A DNA stretch of 64,000 nucleotides from Isoptericola croceus (lineage in GTDB: Bacteria; Actinomycetota; Actinomycetes; Actinomycetales; Cellulomonadaceae), in NCBI RefSeq assembly GCF_029382255.1, contig NZ_JARLLG010000001.1, positions 186,001-250,000 on the forward strand, in the 5' to 3' direction. This document shows positions 44,150 through 51,509 of the stretch, one piece after another. The translations under genes and the position numbers were made by a program. The notes under the pieces are model-generated. The model did not search any database. It saw only the letters and a program-made list of their open reading frames with translations, and was not told where the DNA came from. Position 1 is the first letter of the stretch. Every line of letters begins with the position of its first letter.

Positions 44150-45334
44150 CTAGGCACGCAATGCGTCGGCGACAGGGAGCCTGCTTGCCGAGACTGCTGG
44201 GGCGAGCGCGCCAGCAAGGCCGGTGAGGAGGGCTGCCGCGATCCCGTCGCGTACGGCTGGCCAGGGAACGGTGACCGGATCGGTGATCGCCGCGGCGGAC
44301 GTGAGGCGTGGCACCACGCCGAGGACGACGAGAATCACGGTCGCGACGGCCACGGCAGCGACGAGGAGGGAGACGAGGAGGGCGGAGCCGATAACCTGGG
44401 CGGCGACGTCGCGGCGTCGAGCTCCGATCGCGCGGCGCACGACGAGCTCGCGGGATCGCTCGGTGACGGTCGCCAGGCCGACATTCAGGATGCCGAGGAC
44501 TGCGACCACCAATGCGGCGATGCCGCAGACGAAGAGTGCTGCACGTGCGGTGGCGACGGTCTGCTGGGTCTCAGCGACGGTGTCGACGCGTCGTAGCTCG
44601 ATCGGTCCAGGCAGGCCGACGCGGTGAGCGGCGTCGGTGACGACCTGCTCCAACACCTCGCGGCTCACCGTCGACGAGGTGAGGAGGAGTCGCGGCGCAG
44701 CCAACGGCGGGGCCTCGGCGCGTGCAGCGGCGATGGCCGACCAGGTGCCGTAGGCGGTGGCCTCTGTCTGCCCGTCGGTGAGGATCGCGGAGACGACGAC
44801 GGTCGCACTGCGATCGGTGGTGACTTCCCAGCGCAGGACGGCGGGGACCTCGAGGATCCCGAGCTTGTCTGCGGCCTCTTGATTGAGCGCCACGGCCGGG
44901 GACAGGGTCGACTCTGGCCGAGGCCACGTCCCGACAACCACAGGACGCCGGTACACCGACTGCAGGTCGCCCTCGACCTGGATCAGATTGAAGCTGGTGG
45001 CCGCACCGTCGACCGCGCGCAGAGTGACAGGCTCGCTGGCGACCAGGGCGGCTGAGGCGTCTGCGTCGGTGACGGCCCCACGAACCACTTCATGCATCTT
45101 CAGCGCGTCCTCACTCTGCTCCTCCCCCAGCGGCAAGGTCGCTTCGTAGGTCGAGGCACGTCCTTGCTGCTGCTCCTGCTGTGCGATGACTGCGCTGACG
45201 ACGAGCTGGTCGGCGGCAGAGACCGCGACGATCGCGGCCACTCCCACGAGCATGCTCAGTGCGGTCAGCAGGTTCCGCAGCGGGGACGCGCGCAGATCGC
45301 GTACGGCGATCAGGACGGTGCGCACGGTGGTCAC
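44150..45334 (-). CDS. ABC transporter permease, MacB/FtsX type
   Basis: A 394-residue permease with the four-TM MacB topology: TM1 near residue 25 (LTALSMLVGVAAIVAVSAA), a ~220-residue extracytoplasmic domain, then three C-terminal TMs around RSRELVVRRAIGARRRDVAAQVIGSALLVSL, the FtsX/MacB coupling region. The GTG start at 45334 overlaps the end of the ATPase gene by 4 bp. Last gene of a lipoprotein - adaptor - ATPase - permease operon; it probably transmits mechanical force to move a lipoprotein, peptide or drug across the envelope. Confidence 0.9.
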   Translation of the reverse strand: MTTVRTVLIAVRDLRASPLRNLLTALSMLVGVAAIVAVSAADQLVVSAVIAQQEQQQGRASTYEATLPLGEEQSEDALKMHEVVRGAVTDADASAALVASEPVTLRAVDGAATSFNLIQVEGDLQSVYRRPVVVGTWPRPESTLSPAVALNQEAADKLGILEVPAVLRWEVTTDRSATVVVSAILTDGQTEATAYGTWSAIAAARAEAPPLAAPRLLLTSSTVSREVLEQVVTDAAHRVGLPGPIELRRVDTVAETQQTVATARAALFVCGIAALVVAVLGILNVGLATVTERSRELVVRRAIGARRRDVAAQVIGSALLVSLLVAAVAVATVILVVLGVVPRLTSAAAITDPVTVPWPAVRDGIAAALLTGLAGALAPAVSASRLPVADALRA

Positions 45335-46050
45335 AGGGCCACCGCTGCTTCGCGGGAGCTCAGGTCGACACGGCGGTGTAGCGAGTCCGCGAGGGCATCG
45401 TCGTGCGTGACGACGATGAGCGCCGCTCCCGCCTCGACGGTCGCTTCCTGCAGGTGTTTCATCACAGAGGTTCCCGTTGCGGTGTCGAGTGCGCCCGTCG
45501 GTTCGTCAGCGAGGACGAGGCGAGGCCCGCGAACGAGAGCGCGAGCGATCGCCACGCGCTGCTGCTCCCCTCCTGAGAGGCTGCGCGGACGTCGTCGCCC
45601 GAACTCTCGGAGCCCCACTGCTGTGAGCTGACGCTCGACCCGCTCGCGTACCTGGGGCCGGGTGGCCCTCCTGCCGTACATGAGCGGCAGAGCGACGTTC
45701 TCGAAGACGGAGAGGTGTTCCACCAGGGAGTAGTTCTGGAAGACGAAGCCGAGCAGCTCGTTGCGCAGGCCGGCCGCCACCGAGGGACGCAAGGTCCCCA
45801 CGTCACGCCCTGCGATGTACAGACGCCCCGCCGACGGCGGGCGCATCAGGCCCAGGACCGACAACAGGGTCGTCTTGCCGCTCCCGGAGCGACCCACGAC
45901 CGCCGTGCTGCTTCCGCTCTGAATCACCAGGTCGAGGCCTTCGACGAGCCGTGTCGAGGACCCGTTGCGATGGTCGATGCTGACTCCGAGGTCTTCAGCG
46001 ACGAGCACCTCACCAGGGCCGGATGCCGAGCGCGCCGTGCTTGAGCTCAT
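45331..46050 (-). CDS. ABC transporter ATP-binding protein, MacB/LolD type
   Basis: A 239-residue ATPase with all motifs: Walker A GRSGSGKT (53-60), Q-loop VFQNYSL, signature LSGGEQQR (158-165), Walker B RLVLADEP (about 177-184) and the switch His in VVTHD. The NYSL and LPLMYG segments are typical of the LolD/MacB subfamily. It overlaps both neighbours by 4 bp. It energises the permease encoded next. Confidence 0.95.
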   Translation of the reverse strand: MSSSTARSASGPGEVLVAEDLGVSIDHRNGSSTRLVEGLDLVIQSGSSTAVVGRSGSGKTTLLSVLGLMRPPSAGRLYIAGRDVGTLRPSVAAGLRNELLGFVFQNYSLVEHLSVFENVALPLMYGRRATRPQVRERVERQLTAVGLREFGRRRPRSLSGGEQQRVAIARALVRGPRLVLADEPTGALDTATGTSVMKHLQEATVEAGAALIVVTHDDALADSLHRRVDLSSREAAVAL

Positions 46051-46889
46051 GAAGTGCCGGCCGCAAGTCCCGGTGCGATGCCTTCCACGACGTCGCCGAG
46101 CTCGAGACCATCGACGATCTCGACCATCGCACCATCGGAGATGCCGAGACCTACGGTGACCACAGAGCGCGTCTCACCAACGACGCGCGTGACAGACCCC
46201 GACTGTGCGGAGCCGAGCACGGCCTCGACCGGGAGGGCGAGCGCGTCCTCGACCGTCGCGGTGTCCAACCCGACCTTTGCGGGCAGGCCGGGCATGGCTC
46301 GTGTCCCTGCGGGTAGCAGGCAGGCGAACTGCGGGCCCGTCCCGTCGTCGGAGACTTCGGCATCTGGACCAGCGAGGGGGAGGACCGTGCACGAGATTCC
46401 CGCAGGGCCCCCCTCGATGCTCACCGCACCGGTAGTCGGCGTGCTGTAGAGGCGGTAGGCGAGCGTCGCCGGGATCGAGACCTGCGTGGCCAGCCCGTCA
46501 TAGCGGATGGTAGCCAGCGGGACGTCTCCCAACACGTCTTCCCCGGACTCGACGAGCCACGCGGAGAGCACCCCGCTCGCGCCGGCGTGCACCGCCGAGC
46601 CCCCGACCGTGCCGACCCGCTGCCCGGCCTCGACACGCTCGCCGGCTTGGACCTTGTGGTCCAACCTGCCGTCGACCGGCACCGACGCCGTCACCTCTGG
46701 CTGCGCTGTGATGTTCCCTGGCACAACGAGCACCGACGTGATGTCGCGCCGGGAGACCTCGACGGTAGCCGGTGTCTCCTCAATAGTTCGAGGAGACACC
46801 GGACCTTCTACGACAGTGCATCCTGCTACCAGCGTCGTCAGCAGGACCACACCCGCCCCGCGCCGTACAGGCTTCACGACGCGGGACAA
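46047..46889 (-). CDS. periplasmic adaptor (MacA/HlyD-like) lipoprotein
   Basis: A 280-residue lipoprotein with lipobox TLVAGC (Cys about residue 24). The segments VVPGNITAQPEVTASVPVDGRLDH and VQAGERVEAGQRVGTVGG form the biotinyl-lipoyl-like hairpin of membrane-fusion proteins; a beta-barrel-like region and the C-terminal DGAMVEIVDGLELGDVVEG stretch follow. In Gram-positive MacAB-like systems the adaptor works with the permease outside the membrane. Overlaps both neighbours by a few bases. Confidence 0.87.
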   Translation of the reverse strand: MSRVVKPVRRGAGVVLLTTLVAGCTVVEGPVSPRTIEETPATVEVSRRDITSVLVVPGNITAQPEVTASVPVDGRLDHKVQAGERVEAGQRVGTVGGSAVHAGASGVLSAWLVESGEDVLGDVPLATIRYDGLATQVSIPATLAYRLYSTPTTGAVSIEGGPAGISCTVLPLAGPDAEVSDDGTGPQFACLLPAGTRAMPGLPAKVGLDTATVEDALALPVEAVLGSAQSGSVTRVVGETRSVVTVGLGISDGAMVEIVDGLELGDVVEGIAPGLAAGTS

Positions 46890-47416
46890 TTCGCCTCCAC
46901 GTCCTGTTGCACCCCGCTGGGATCGCCGAGCTGGGCTTTCTCGATGATCCCGCGCACCACTGGCTGTGCGCTCTCGGGGTCGAAGCTGCGTGCGAACGCG
47001 TCGGTCTCGACGATCCGTGCGTACATCTCCAGGGCGTGCGTCGCCGCTGCCTCGTCCTGCCCACGCTGCTCAAGCCATTCCCGCCCCCACACGCAGTTCC
47101 AAACCATGACGGCCTCGACCTCGCCATAGCCCTTCTGGAACGATCCTGTCTCGTCGACCAGCCTTGGCCGATCAGGCATCTCCGCGCCCTCAGGCACGTC
47201 CAGGGTCTCCAGCGTCGACCGGTACTCCTCGACCATGGCCTCGAAGCCGCCGAACCCGTCCTGTCCGGCGTCAGCCGGTGCGGCGCCGTCCGAGGAGCCA
47301 GGGGAACAGCCCGCCGCGATCGCAGCGACAGCTGCGACAGCGCCTGCGCTCCAGATCGTACGAGGCCGGCTCAGCCGTCCCGAGCTTAGAGGGCTATCAC
47401 GACGAATGTTGAACAT
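46874..47416 (-). CDS. hypothetical lipoprotein heading the MacAB-like operon
   Basis: A 180-residue lipoprotein: a long basic leader ending AAIAAGC (Cys about 37), a Ser/Gly/Ala linker, then a helical Glu-rich domain. Two Cys (NCVWGREW, and EANCP at the C-terminus) may pair. It overlaps the adaptor start by 16 bp, so they are co-translated; it could be a cargo sensor or substrate of the transporter. No family recognised. The ribosome site at ATG 47416 is weak. Confidence 0.6.
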   Translation of the reverse strand: MFNIRRDSPLSSGRLSRPRTIWSAGAVAAVAAIAAGCSPGSSDGAAPADAGQDGFGGFEAMVEEYRSTLETLDVPEGAEMPDRPRLVDETGSFQKGYGEVEAVMVWNCVWGREWLEQRGQDEAAATHALEMYARIVETDAFARSFDPESAQPVVRGIIEKAQLGDPSGVQQDVEANCPAS

Positions 47417-48147
47417 CCTAGTAGTTCAGCTTTCCCGACCACGTGTTCGAGCAGGTGCCCGACGATGCATTAACCATTCTGGCATTCATCGTGAACTCAC
47501 CGCGGTGGTTGTCGCGACAGCGGTGCGGCGGAGGGCATGATTCAGCTTCATTGCGTGTACTCCATGCTCGACGTCCTATTTCTCATCGGTGGGCAGGTGA
47601 AAACTAGCAGATGGTTCGCATGTCCGTATTGTGACATGAATCACTTCCGCGATCGCGGGGGTCGATGCTTGGGTTTCCAGCGACTGACGCAGCGCTGGTG
47701 CAGGTGGCGGCGGGTGCAGGCAGTGCCGGAAGCCGCCGACCTCGAGGAGAGATCAGGTGATGTCGGGGTCGCATCGCGGAACCCGAGGGTGAGGCCGCTT
47801 AGGTGTCCGTGCGTAGCGGCTCGAGCGGAGCGGCCGTGGCCTGATAGGAGTCGGGACCACCAGTGTCATATCTCGCATGGACCATCCGGAAATCTCGATG
47901 ATCCTGACTATGAGTCTGAGGATGTGGTCCCCTCGAGTCGTATCACCCGTCTTAGGAGCCGGGGATTGGCCGAACGGCAGGAGGCAAGACGAAGTCCGAG
48001 ATCATCCGCTGCCTCAAGCGATTGCTCGCCCGCGAACTCTGGGCCGCGATGCGCCCCATCCGACAAGCCCGCCAGAACCTCACAACGCCAACTTGACAGC
48101 TATAGGAGCATCAACGCGGGGCCCTTGTTCACCTACCGGACGCCGAC
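47417..48147. other. 731-bp gene-poor region with IS110 debris
   Basis: Lower-G+C sequence upstream of the lipoprotein operon (to about 47540) probably holds its promoter. A 227-codon open frame at 47537-48220 has poor codon statistics and is not taken as a gene. The only recognisable content is an IS110 C-terminal fragment at 47977-48096. Confidence 0.5.
47977..48096 (+). pseudogene. IS110-family transposase, C-terminal fragment
   Basis: About 39 codons ending at TGA 48096. The segment AGGKTKSEIIRCLKRLLARELW matches the conserved IS110 C-terminus (K-x-E-x-I-R-C-L-K-R-x-x-A-R-E). Everything upstream is lost. Together with the N-terminal fragment near 25.8 kb it shows past IS110 activity; whether both came from one element cannot be told here. 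Confidence 0.6.
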
Positions 48148-48867
48148 TCACGTCCACCGGGGGACGGGGGACCGCGCCTCGCCCAGCGGGACGAACACGC
48201 TGTACCTGTCACCGCGGTAGGTGAAGCGGGAGTGGATCAACGGGGTGCGGTCGGCGTAGGTGCGCCGTTCGATGCGCATCACGGCGTGCGTCGTCGTCAT
48301 CGCCAGCAGCCGTCGCTCGGAGTCGGTCGCGTCCGCGGCGGTGATGGTCTCCTCGCCACCGGTCGGGACGTGCCCCCGGTCGCGCAGCGCCTGGTCCAGC
48401 GACTCCGGCACGCCGTCGTCGAGGAGGTCGGGTGCGGGCGCCGCCGGGATCCAGGCGTCCTCGACGGCCCACGGTTCGCCGTCGGCCGTCCGGACGCGCA
48501 GCACCCGGTGGGCGGGGTCGCCGACGGCGAGGGCGAGCAGCTCCGCGACGACGGCGGGGCAGGGGGTGGTGCGTGCCTCCAGGACCTGTGACCCGGGCGT
48601 CATGCCGCGCCGTCGCACCTCCTCGCCGAACGTCGTCAGCCGCATCTCGAAGTCGGCCCGTGGTGGTGCGACGAAGGTGCCGCGGCCCTGCGCGCGCTCG
48701 AGGACGCCCTCGATGACGAGGGCGTCGATCGCCTGGCGCACCGTGGAGCGGGAGACGCCGAGCCGTCCGGTCAGCGTGCGTTCGGAGGGCACGGCGTCGC
48801 CCACCGTGAGCTCGCGCGCGACCAGGTCCGCCAGGTAGGTGCGGACGGCGACGTACTTGTGCGTCAC
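48148..48867 (-). CDS. GntR/HutC-family regulator with UTRA domain
   Basis: A 239-residue regulator. The winged helix-turn-helix covers residues ~1-70 (YLADLVARELTVGDAVPSERTLTGRLGVSRSTVRQAIDALV, wing RGTFVAPP), and the UTRA effector domain ~90-235 (HRVLRVRTADGEPWAVEDAWIP). Its position next to PTS genes fits the DasR/NagR-type regulators that respond to an amino-sugar phosphate (inference). GTG start at 48867, 8 nt after the EIIA stop codon, so it is likely co-transcribed with it. Confidence 0.9.
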   Translation of the reverse strand: MTHKYVAVRTYLADLVARELTVGDAVPSERTLTGRLGVSRSTVRQAIDALVIEGVLERAQGRGTFVAPPRADFEMRLTTFGEEVRRRGMTPGSQVLEARTTPCPAVVAELLALAVGDPAHRVLRVRTADGEPWAVEDAWIPAAPAPDLLDDGVPESLDQALRDRGHVPTGGEETITAADATDSERRLLAMTTTHAVMRIERRTYADRTPLIHSRFTYRGDRYSVFVPLGEARSPVPRWT

Positions 48868-48874
48868 GGGTGTC

Positions 48875-49330
48875 TCACGGGCCCTCGAGCTCGAGCAGCG
48901 GGTCTCCGGCGGCCACCTCGGTGCCGGGCAGCGCGCTGAGGCGGACCTCCTCGGTCCGGGCCTCCAGCAGGACGACGGGGCACAGGGCCGAGAGCCCCTG
49001 GGCGCGGATCGCGGCCGGGTCCCACTCCACCAGCAGGTCGCCGGTGCGCACCGTGTCGCCCTCGACGACGTGCAGGGTGAAACCCTCGCCGGCGAGACGC
49101 ACGGTGTCGACGCCGAGGTGGACGAGGACCGCCTGCCCGCTGGGCACCTGCACCACGCAGGCGTGCGGGTGCAGCTTCACCAGCCGGCCGTCCACCGGGG
49201 CGAGCACCCTGCCACCGACCGGTTCGACGGCGGTGCCCGGACCGACCATCCCCTCGGCGAACACAGGATCGGGGACGTCGGCGACGGGGACGACCGTCCC
49301 GGCGACGGGTGAACGGACGATCAGTGTCAT
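48875..49330 (-). CDS. PTS glucose-type EIIA component
   Basis: 151 residues, the usual length for EIIA-Glc. The order SPVAGTVVPVADVPDPVFAEGMVGPGTAV, APVDGRLVKLHPHACVV and VLVHLGVDTVRL is diagnostic; the phosphorylated His is in VLVHLGVDT (about residue 72), with its partner His in LHPHA. It takes phosphate from HPr and passes it to a IIB domain. No IIB or IIC gene is in the window, so its sugar permease is encoded elsewhere. Divergent from ptsI. Confidence 0.95.
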   Translation of the reverse strand: MTLIVRSPVAGTVVPVADVPDPVFAEGMVGPGTAVEPVGGRVLAPVDGRLVKLHPHACVVQVPSGQAVLVHLGVDTVRLAGEGFTLHVVEGDTVRTGDLLVEWDPAAIRAQGLSALCPVVLLEARTEEVRLSALPGTEVAAGDPLLELEGP

Positions 49331-49345
49331 CGGTCTCCTGGAGGT

Positions 49346-49397
49346 AGTGGCCTACGGCGTGCCGGATATTGACACAGGGTGCCGTATCGGCCACTGT
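49346..49397. promoter_or_regulatory. divergent crr/ptsI promoter region with inverted AGTGGCC boxes
   Basis: TTGACA (49369-49374) and CACTGT (49392-49397), 17 nt apart, form a ptsI promoter. The 7-bp motif AGTGGCC (49346-49352) recurs inverted as GGCCACT (49389-49395), the second copy overlapping the -10 box. The motif resembles half-sites of DasR-type GntR operators (AGTGGTC), so the adjacent GntR protein may bind here. Confidence 0.45.
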
Positions 49398-49461
49398 GCG
49401 AGCCAATGGTGCCTTGTGCATGTCGGACGGCGACGCCCTGGGCGTACGGAGGTCAAGGTCG

Positions 49462-51135
49462 ATGAGCACGACACTCACCGGGGCACCGGTCAGCCCCGGA
49501 CGCGCGGCCGGGCCTGCCGTCACGATGCCCGACCCGGTGCCGGAGCCTCGCACGACCCGCCTCGCGAGCGCCGACGTCGAGGCCGCCGTCGACCATCTCC
49601 GTGCGGCCGCCGCCACCGTGCGCGACGAGCTGACTGACCGTGCCGGTCAGGTCACCGGGACGGCCGCCGACCTGCTGGCCGTGACGGCCGCGATCGCGGC
49701 CGACCCGACGCTCGCCGCCGACGCCGAACGGCTCGTGCGAGCCGACCGCCTCACCCCCGAGCGGGCGATCTGGGACGCGGCGCGGGCACTCGTGAAACAG
49801 CTCGAGAAGCTCGGTCCGCCGTTGTCCGAGCGTGCCCGGGACATCCAGGACGTCCGGGACCGGATCGTCGCCGAGCTCATCGGGGTCCGCCCGCCCGGCG
49901 TGCCGCGGCCGGACCACCCGTTCGTGCTGGTCGCCGACGACCTGGCGCCGGCCGACACCGCGACGCTCGATCCCGACGTCGTCCTCGGTGTCGTCACCAG
50001 CGGTGGGGGGCCCACGTCCCACACCGCGATCCTCGCGCGGGCGCTGGGCATCCCGGCGGTGGTGGCGGTGCGTGGCGCCGAGAAGATCCGCGACGGCGAG
50101 ACCGTGCTGCTCGACGGGGGCGCCGGCGTCGTCGTGCGCGACCCCTCCCCGCAGACGGTCGCCGCGGCCCAGCAGCGCGAGGCGGCGCGGCGCACCTTCG
50201 ACGGCCGCGGCCGCACGGCGGACGGCACCCGCGTGGAGCTGCTGGCGAACGTCGCCGACCCGGCCGGTGCGCGGGCCGCCATCGAGGCCGCGGCCGAGGG
50301 TGTGGGACTGTTCCGGACCGAGTTCTGCTTCCTCGGGCGCAGCAGCGAGCCGGAGATCTCGGAGCAGATCGCCGCTTACCGCCGGGTCCTCGCGGAGTTC
50401 CCGGGCCGCAAGGTCGTGGTGCGCACCCTCGACGCGGGCGCCGACAAGCCGCTGCCCTTCGTCACGTCCGACGGCGAGCCCAACCCCGCGCTCGGGGTGC
50501 GGGGCCTGCGGACCGCGGTGTCGCGCCCTGGTGTGCTGGACCGGCAGCTCCAGGCGATCGCCTCGGCCGCCGAGTCCGAGAACGCCGAGGTGTGGGTGAT
50601 GGCGCCCATGGTCGCCACGGCGGCCGAGACGGCCGAGTTCGTCGCGGCCTGCGCCGGTCACGGTCTGCGCACCGCGGGCGTGATGATCGAGGTGCCGGCT
50701 GCGGCCCTGCGCTCGGCGGACATCTTCGCCCACGCGGCGTTCGGGAGCCTGGGCACCAACGACCTCATCCAGTACACGCTGGCGGCGGACCGCATGCTCG
50801 GCGAGCTGGCTGCCCTCTCCACGCCGTGGCAGCCGGCGGTGCTGGAGCTCGTGCGCCTCTCCTGCGAGGGTGCGGCCGTCCACGACCGGCCCGTCGGGGT
50901 GTGCGGCGAGGCGGCCGCGGACGCGACGCTCGCCCCGGTGCTCGTCGGGCTCGGCGTGCGGTCGCTGTCGATGACCCCGCGGGCGCTGGCCGACGTCGCC
51001 GCGGTGCTCGCGCACGTGACGCTCGACGAGTGCCGCGACCTGGCGCGGGTCGCGCTGGCGGAGCGGGACCCCGTCGCAGCCCGGAACGCGGTGCGTGACG
51101 CGATCCGGCCGGTCCTCACCGACCTGGGGCTGTGA
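49462..51135 (+). CDS. ptsI: PTS enzyme I (phosphoenolpyruvate-protein phosphotransferase)
   Basis: 557 residues, normal for enzyme I. Domains: HPr-binding N-domain, phospho-His domain with the active His in GGPTSHTAILARALGIPAVV (about residue 187), and the PEP-binding barrel (GLFRTEFCF, VVRTLDAGADKP, GTNDLIQYTLAADR) with the catalytic Cys in GVCGEAA (about 480). It starts the phosphorelay PEP to HPr to EIIA. ATG 49462 has GGAGG 9 nt upstream. Its 3' end overlaps the convergent HPr gene by 20 bp. Confidence 0.96.
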   Translation: MSTTLTGAPVSPGRAAGPAVTMPDPVPEPRTTRLASADVEAAVDHLRAAAATVRDELTDRAGQVTGTAADLLAVTAAIAADPTLAADAERLVRADRLTPERAIWDAARALVKQLEKLGPPLSERARDIQDVRDRIVAELIGVRPPGVPRPDHPFVLVADDLAPADTATLDPDVVLGVVTSGGGPTSHTAILARALGIPAVVAVRGAEKIRDGETVLLDGGAGVVVRDPSPQTVAAAQQREAARRTFDGRGRTADGTRVELLANVADPAGARAAIEAAAEGVGLFRTEFCFLGRSSEPEISEQIAAYRRVLAEFPGRKVVVRTLDAGADKPLPFVTSDGEPNPALGVRGLRTAVSRPGVLDRQLQAIASAAESENAEVWVMAPMVATAAETAEFVAACAGHGLRTAGVMIEVPAAALRSADIFAHAAFGSLGTNDLIQYTLAADRMLGELAALSTPWQPAVLELVRLSCEGAAVHDRPVGVCGEAAADATLAPVLVGLGVRSLSMTPRALADVAAVLAHVTLDECRDLARVALAERDPVAARNAVRDAIRPVLTDLGL

Positions 51136-51403
51136 GGAACTCCTCGAGCGTGTCGAGCGTGGCGCGGGCGGTGTCCGCCTCGGTCTGAGCGGCGCCGTCG
51201 GGCACGTCGACGGCCAGCGTCACGGTGGTGCCGGCGTCGGCCCCGAGTGTCATGATCCCCAGGATGCTCGCGGCGTCGACGGGTGGGCCGTCGCCCGTGG
51301 AGATACGGACGGGGACGGGCTGTGCGGCGGCGAGGCGGGCGAACTGCGCGGCGGGGCGGGCGTGCAGACCCTCGGGGATCGCGACCACGGCGTGGCGTTC
51401 CAT
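51116..51403 (-). CDS. ptsH: PTS phosphocarrier protein HPr
   Basis: A 95-residue HPr. The active-site His14 is in EGLHARPAAQFARLAA and the regulatory-position Ser46 is in AASILGIMTLGADAGTTVTL. It shuttles phosphate from enzyme I to EIIA. It lies on the opposite strand to ptsI, with 20 bp of coding overlap at the 3' ends, instead of the usual ptsH-ptsI operon. ATG 51403; divergent from the efflux gene. Confidence 0.96.
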   Translation of the reverse strand: MERHAVVAIPEGLHARPAAQFARLAAAQPVPVRISTGDGPPVDAASILGIMTLGADAGTTVTLAVDVPDGAAQTEADTARATLDTLEEFLTAPGR

Positions 51404-51434
51404 GCGCCCATCATGGCGGATGTGCACTGCACTG

Positions 51435-51465
51435 TTGACTTCAACGTAACTTGAGGTTCTAGGTT
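51435..51465 (+). promoter_or_regulatory. MerR/SoxR-type promoter of the efflux gene
   Basis: TTGACT (51435-51440) and TAGGTT (51460-51465) are 19 bp apart, the over-long spacing typical of MerR-family-activated promoters. The spacer carries a dyad CTTCAACGTAACTTGAGG; its right half AACTTGAGG is identical to the SoxR-box half-site. No MerR-family gene is present in the window. Confidence 0.65.
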
Positions 51466-51509
51466 CGGTCGTGCCGCACACGGCGGACGGACCGACGAAG
51501 GGCAGATGG

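Noticed and set aside
47537-48220. 227-codon plus-strand open frame before the GntR gene
   Set aside because: Composition unlike real genes and no domain; it runs into the GntR gene antisense and overlaps, in another frame, an IS110 fragment.
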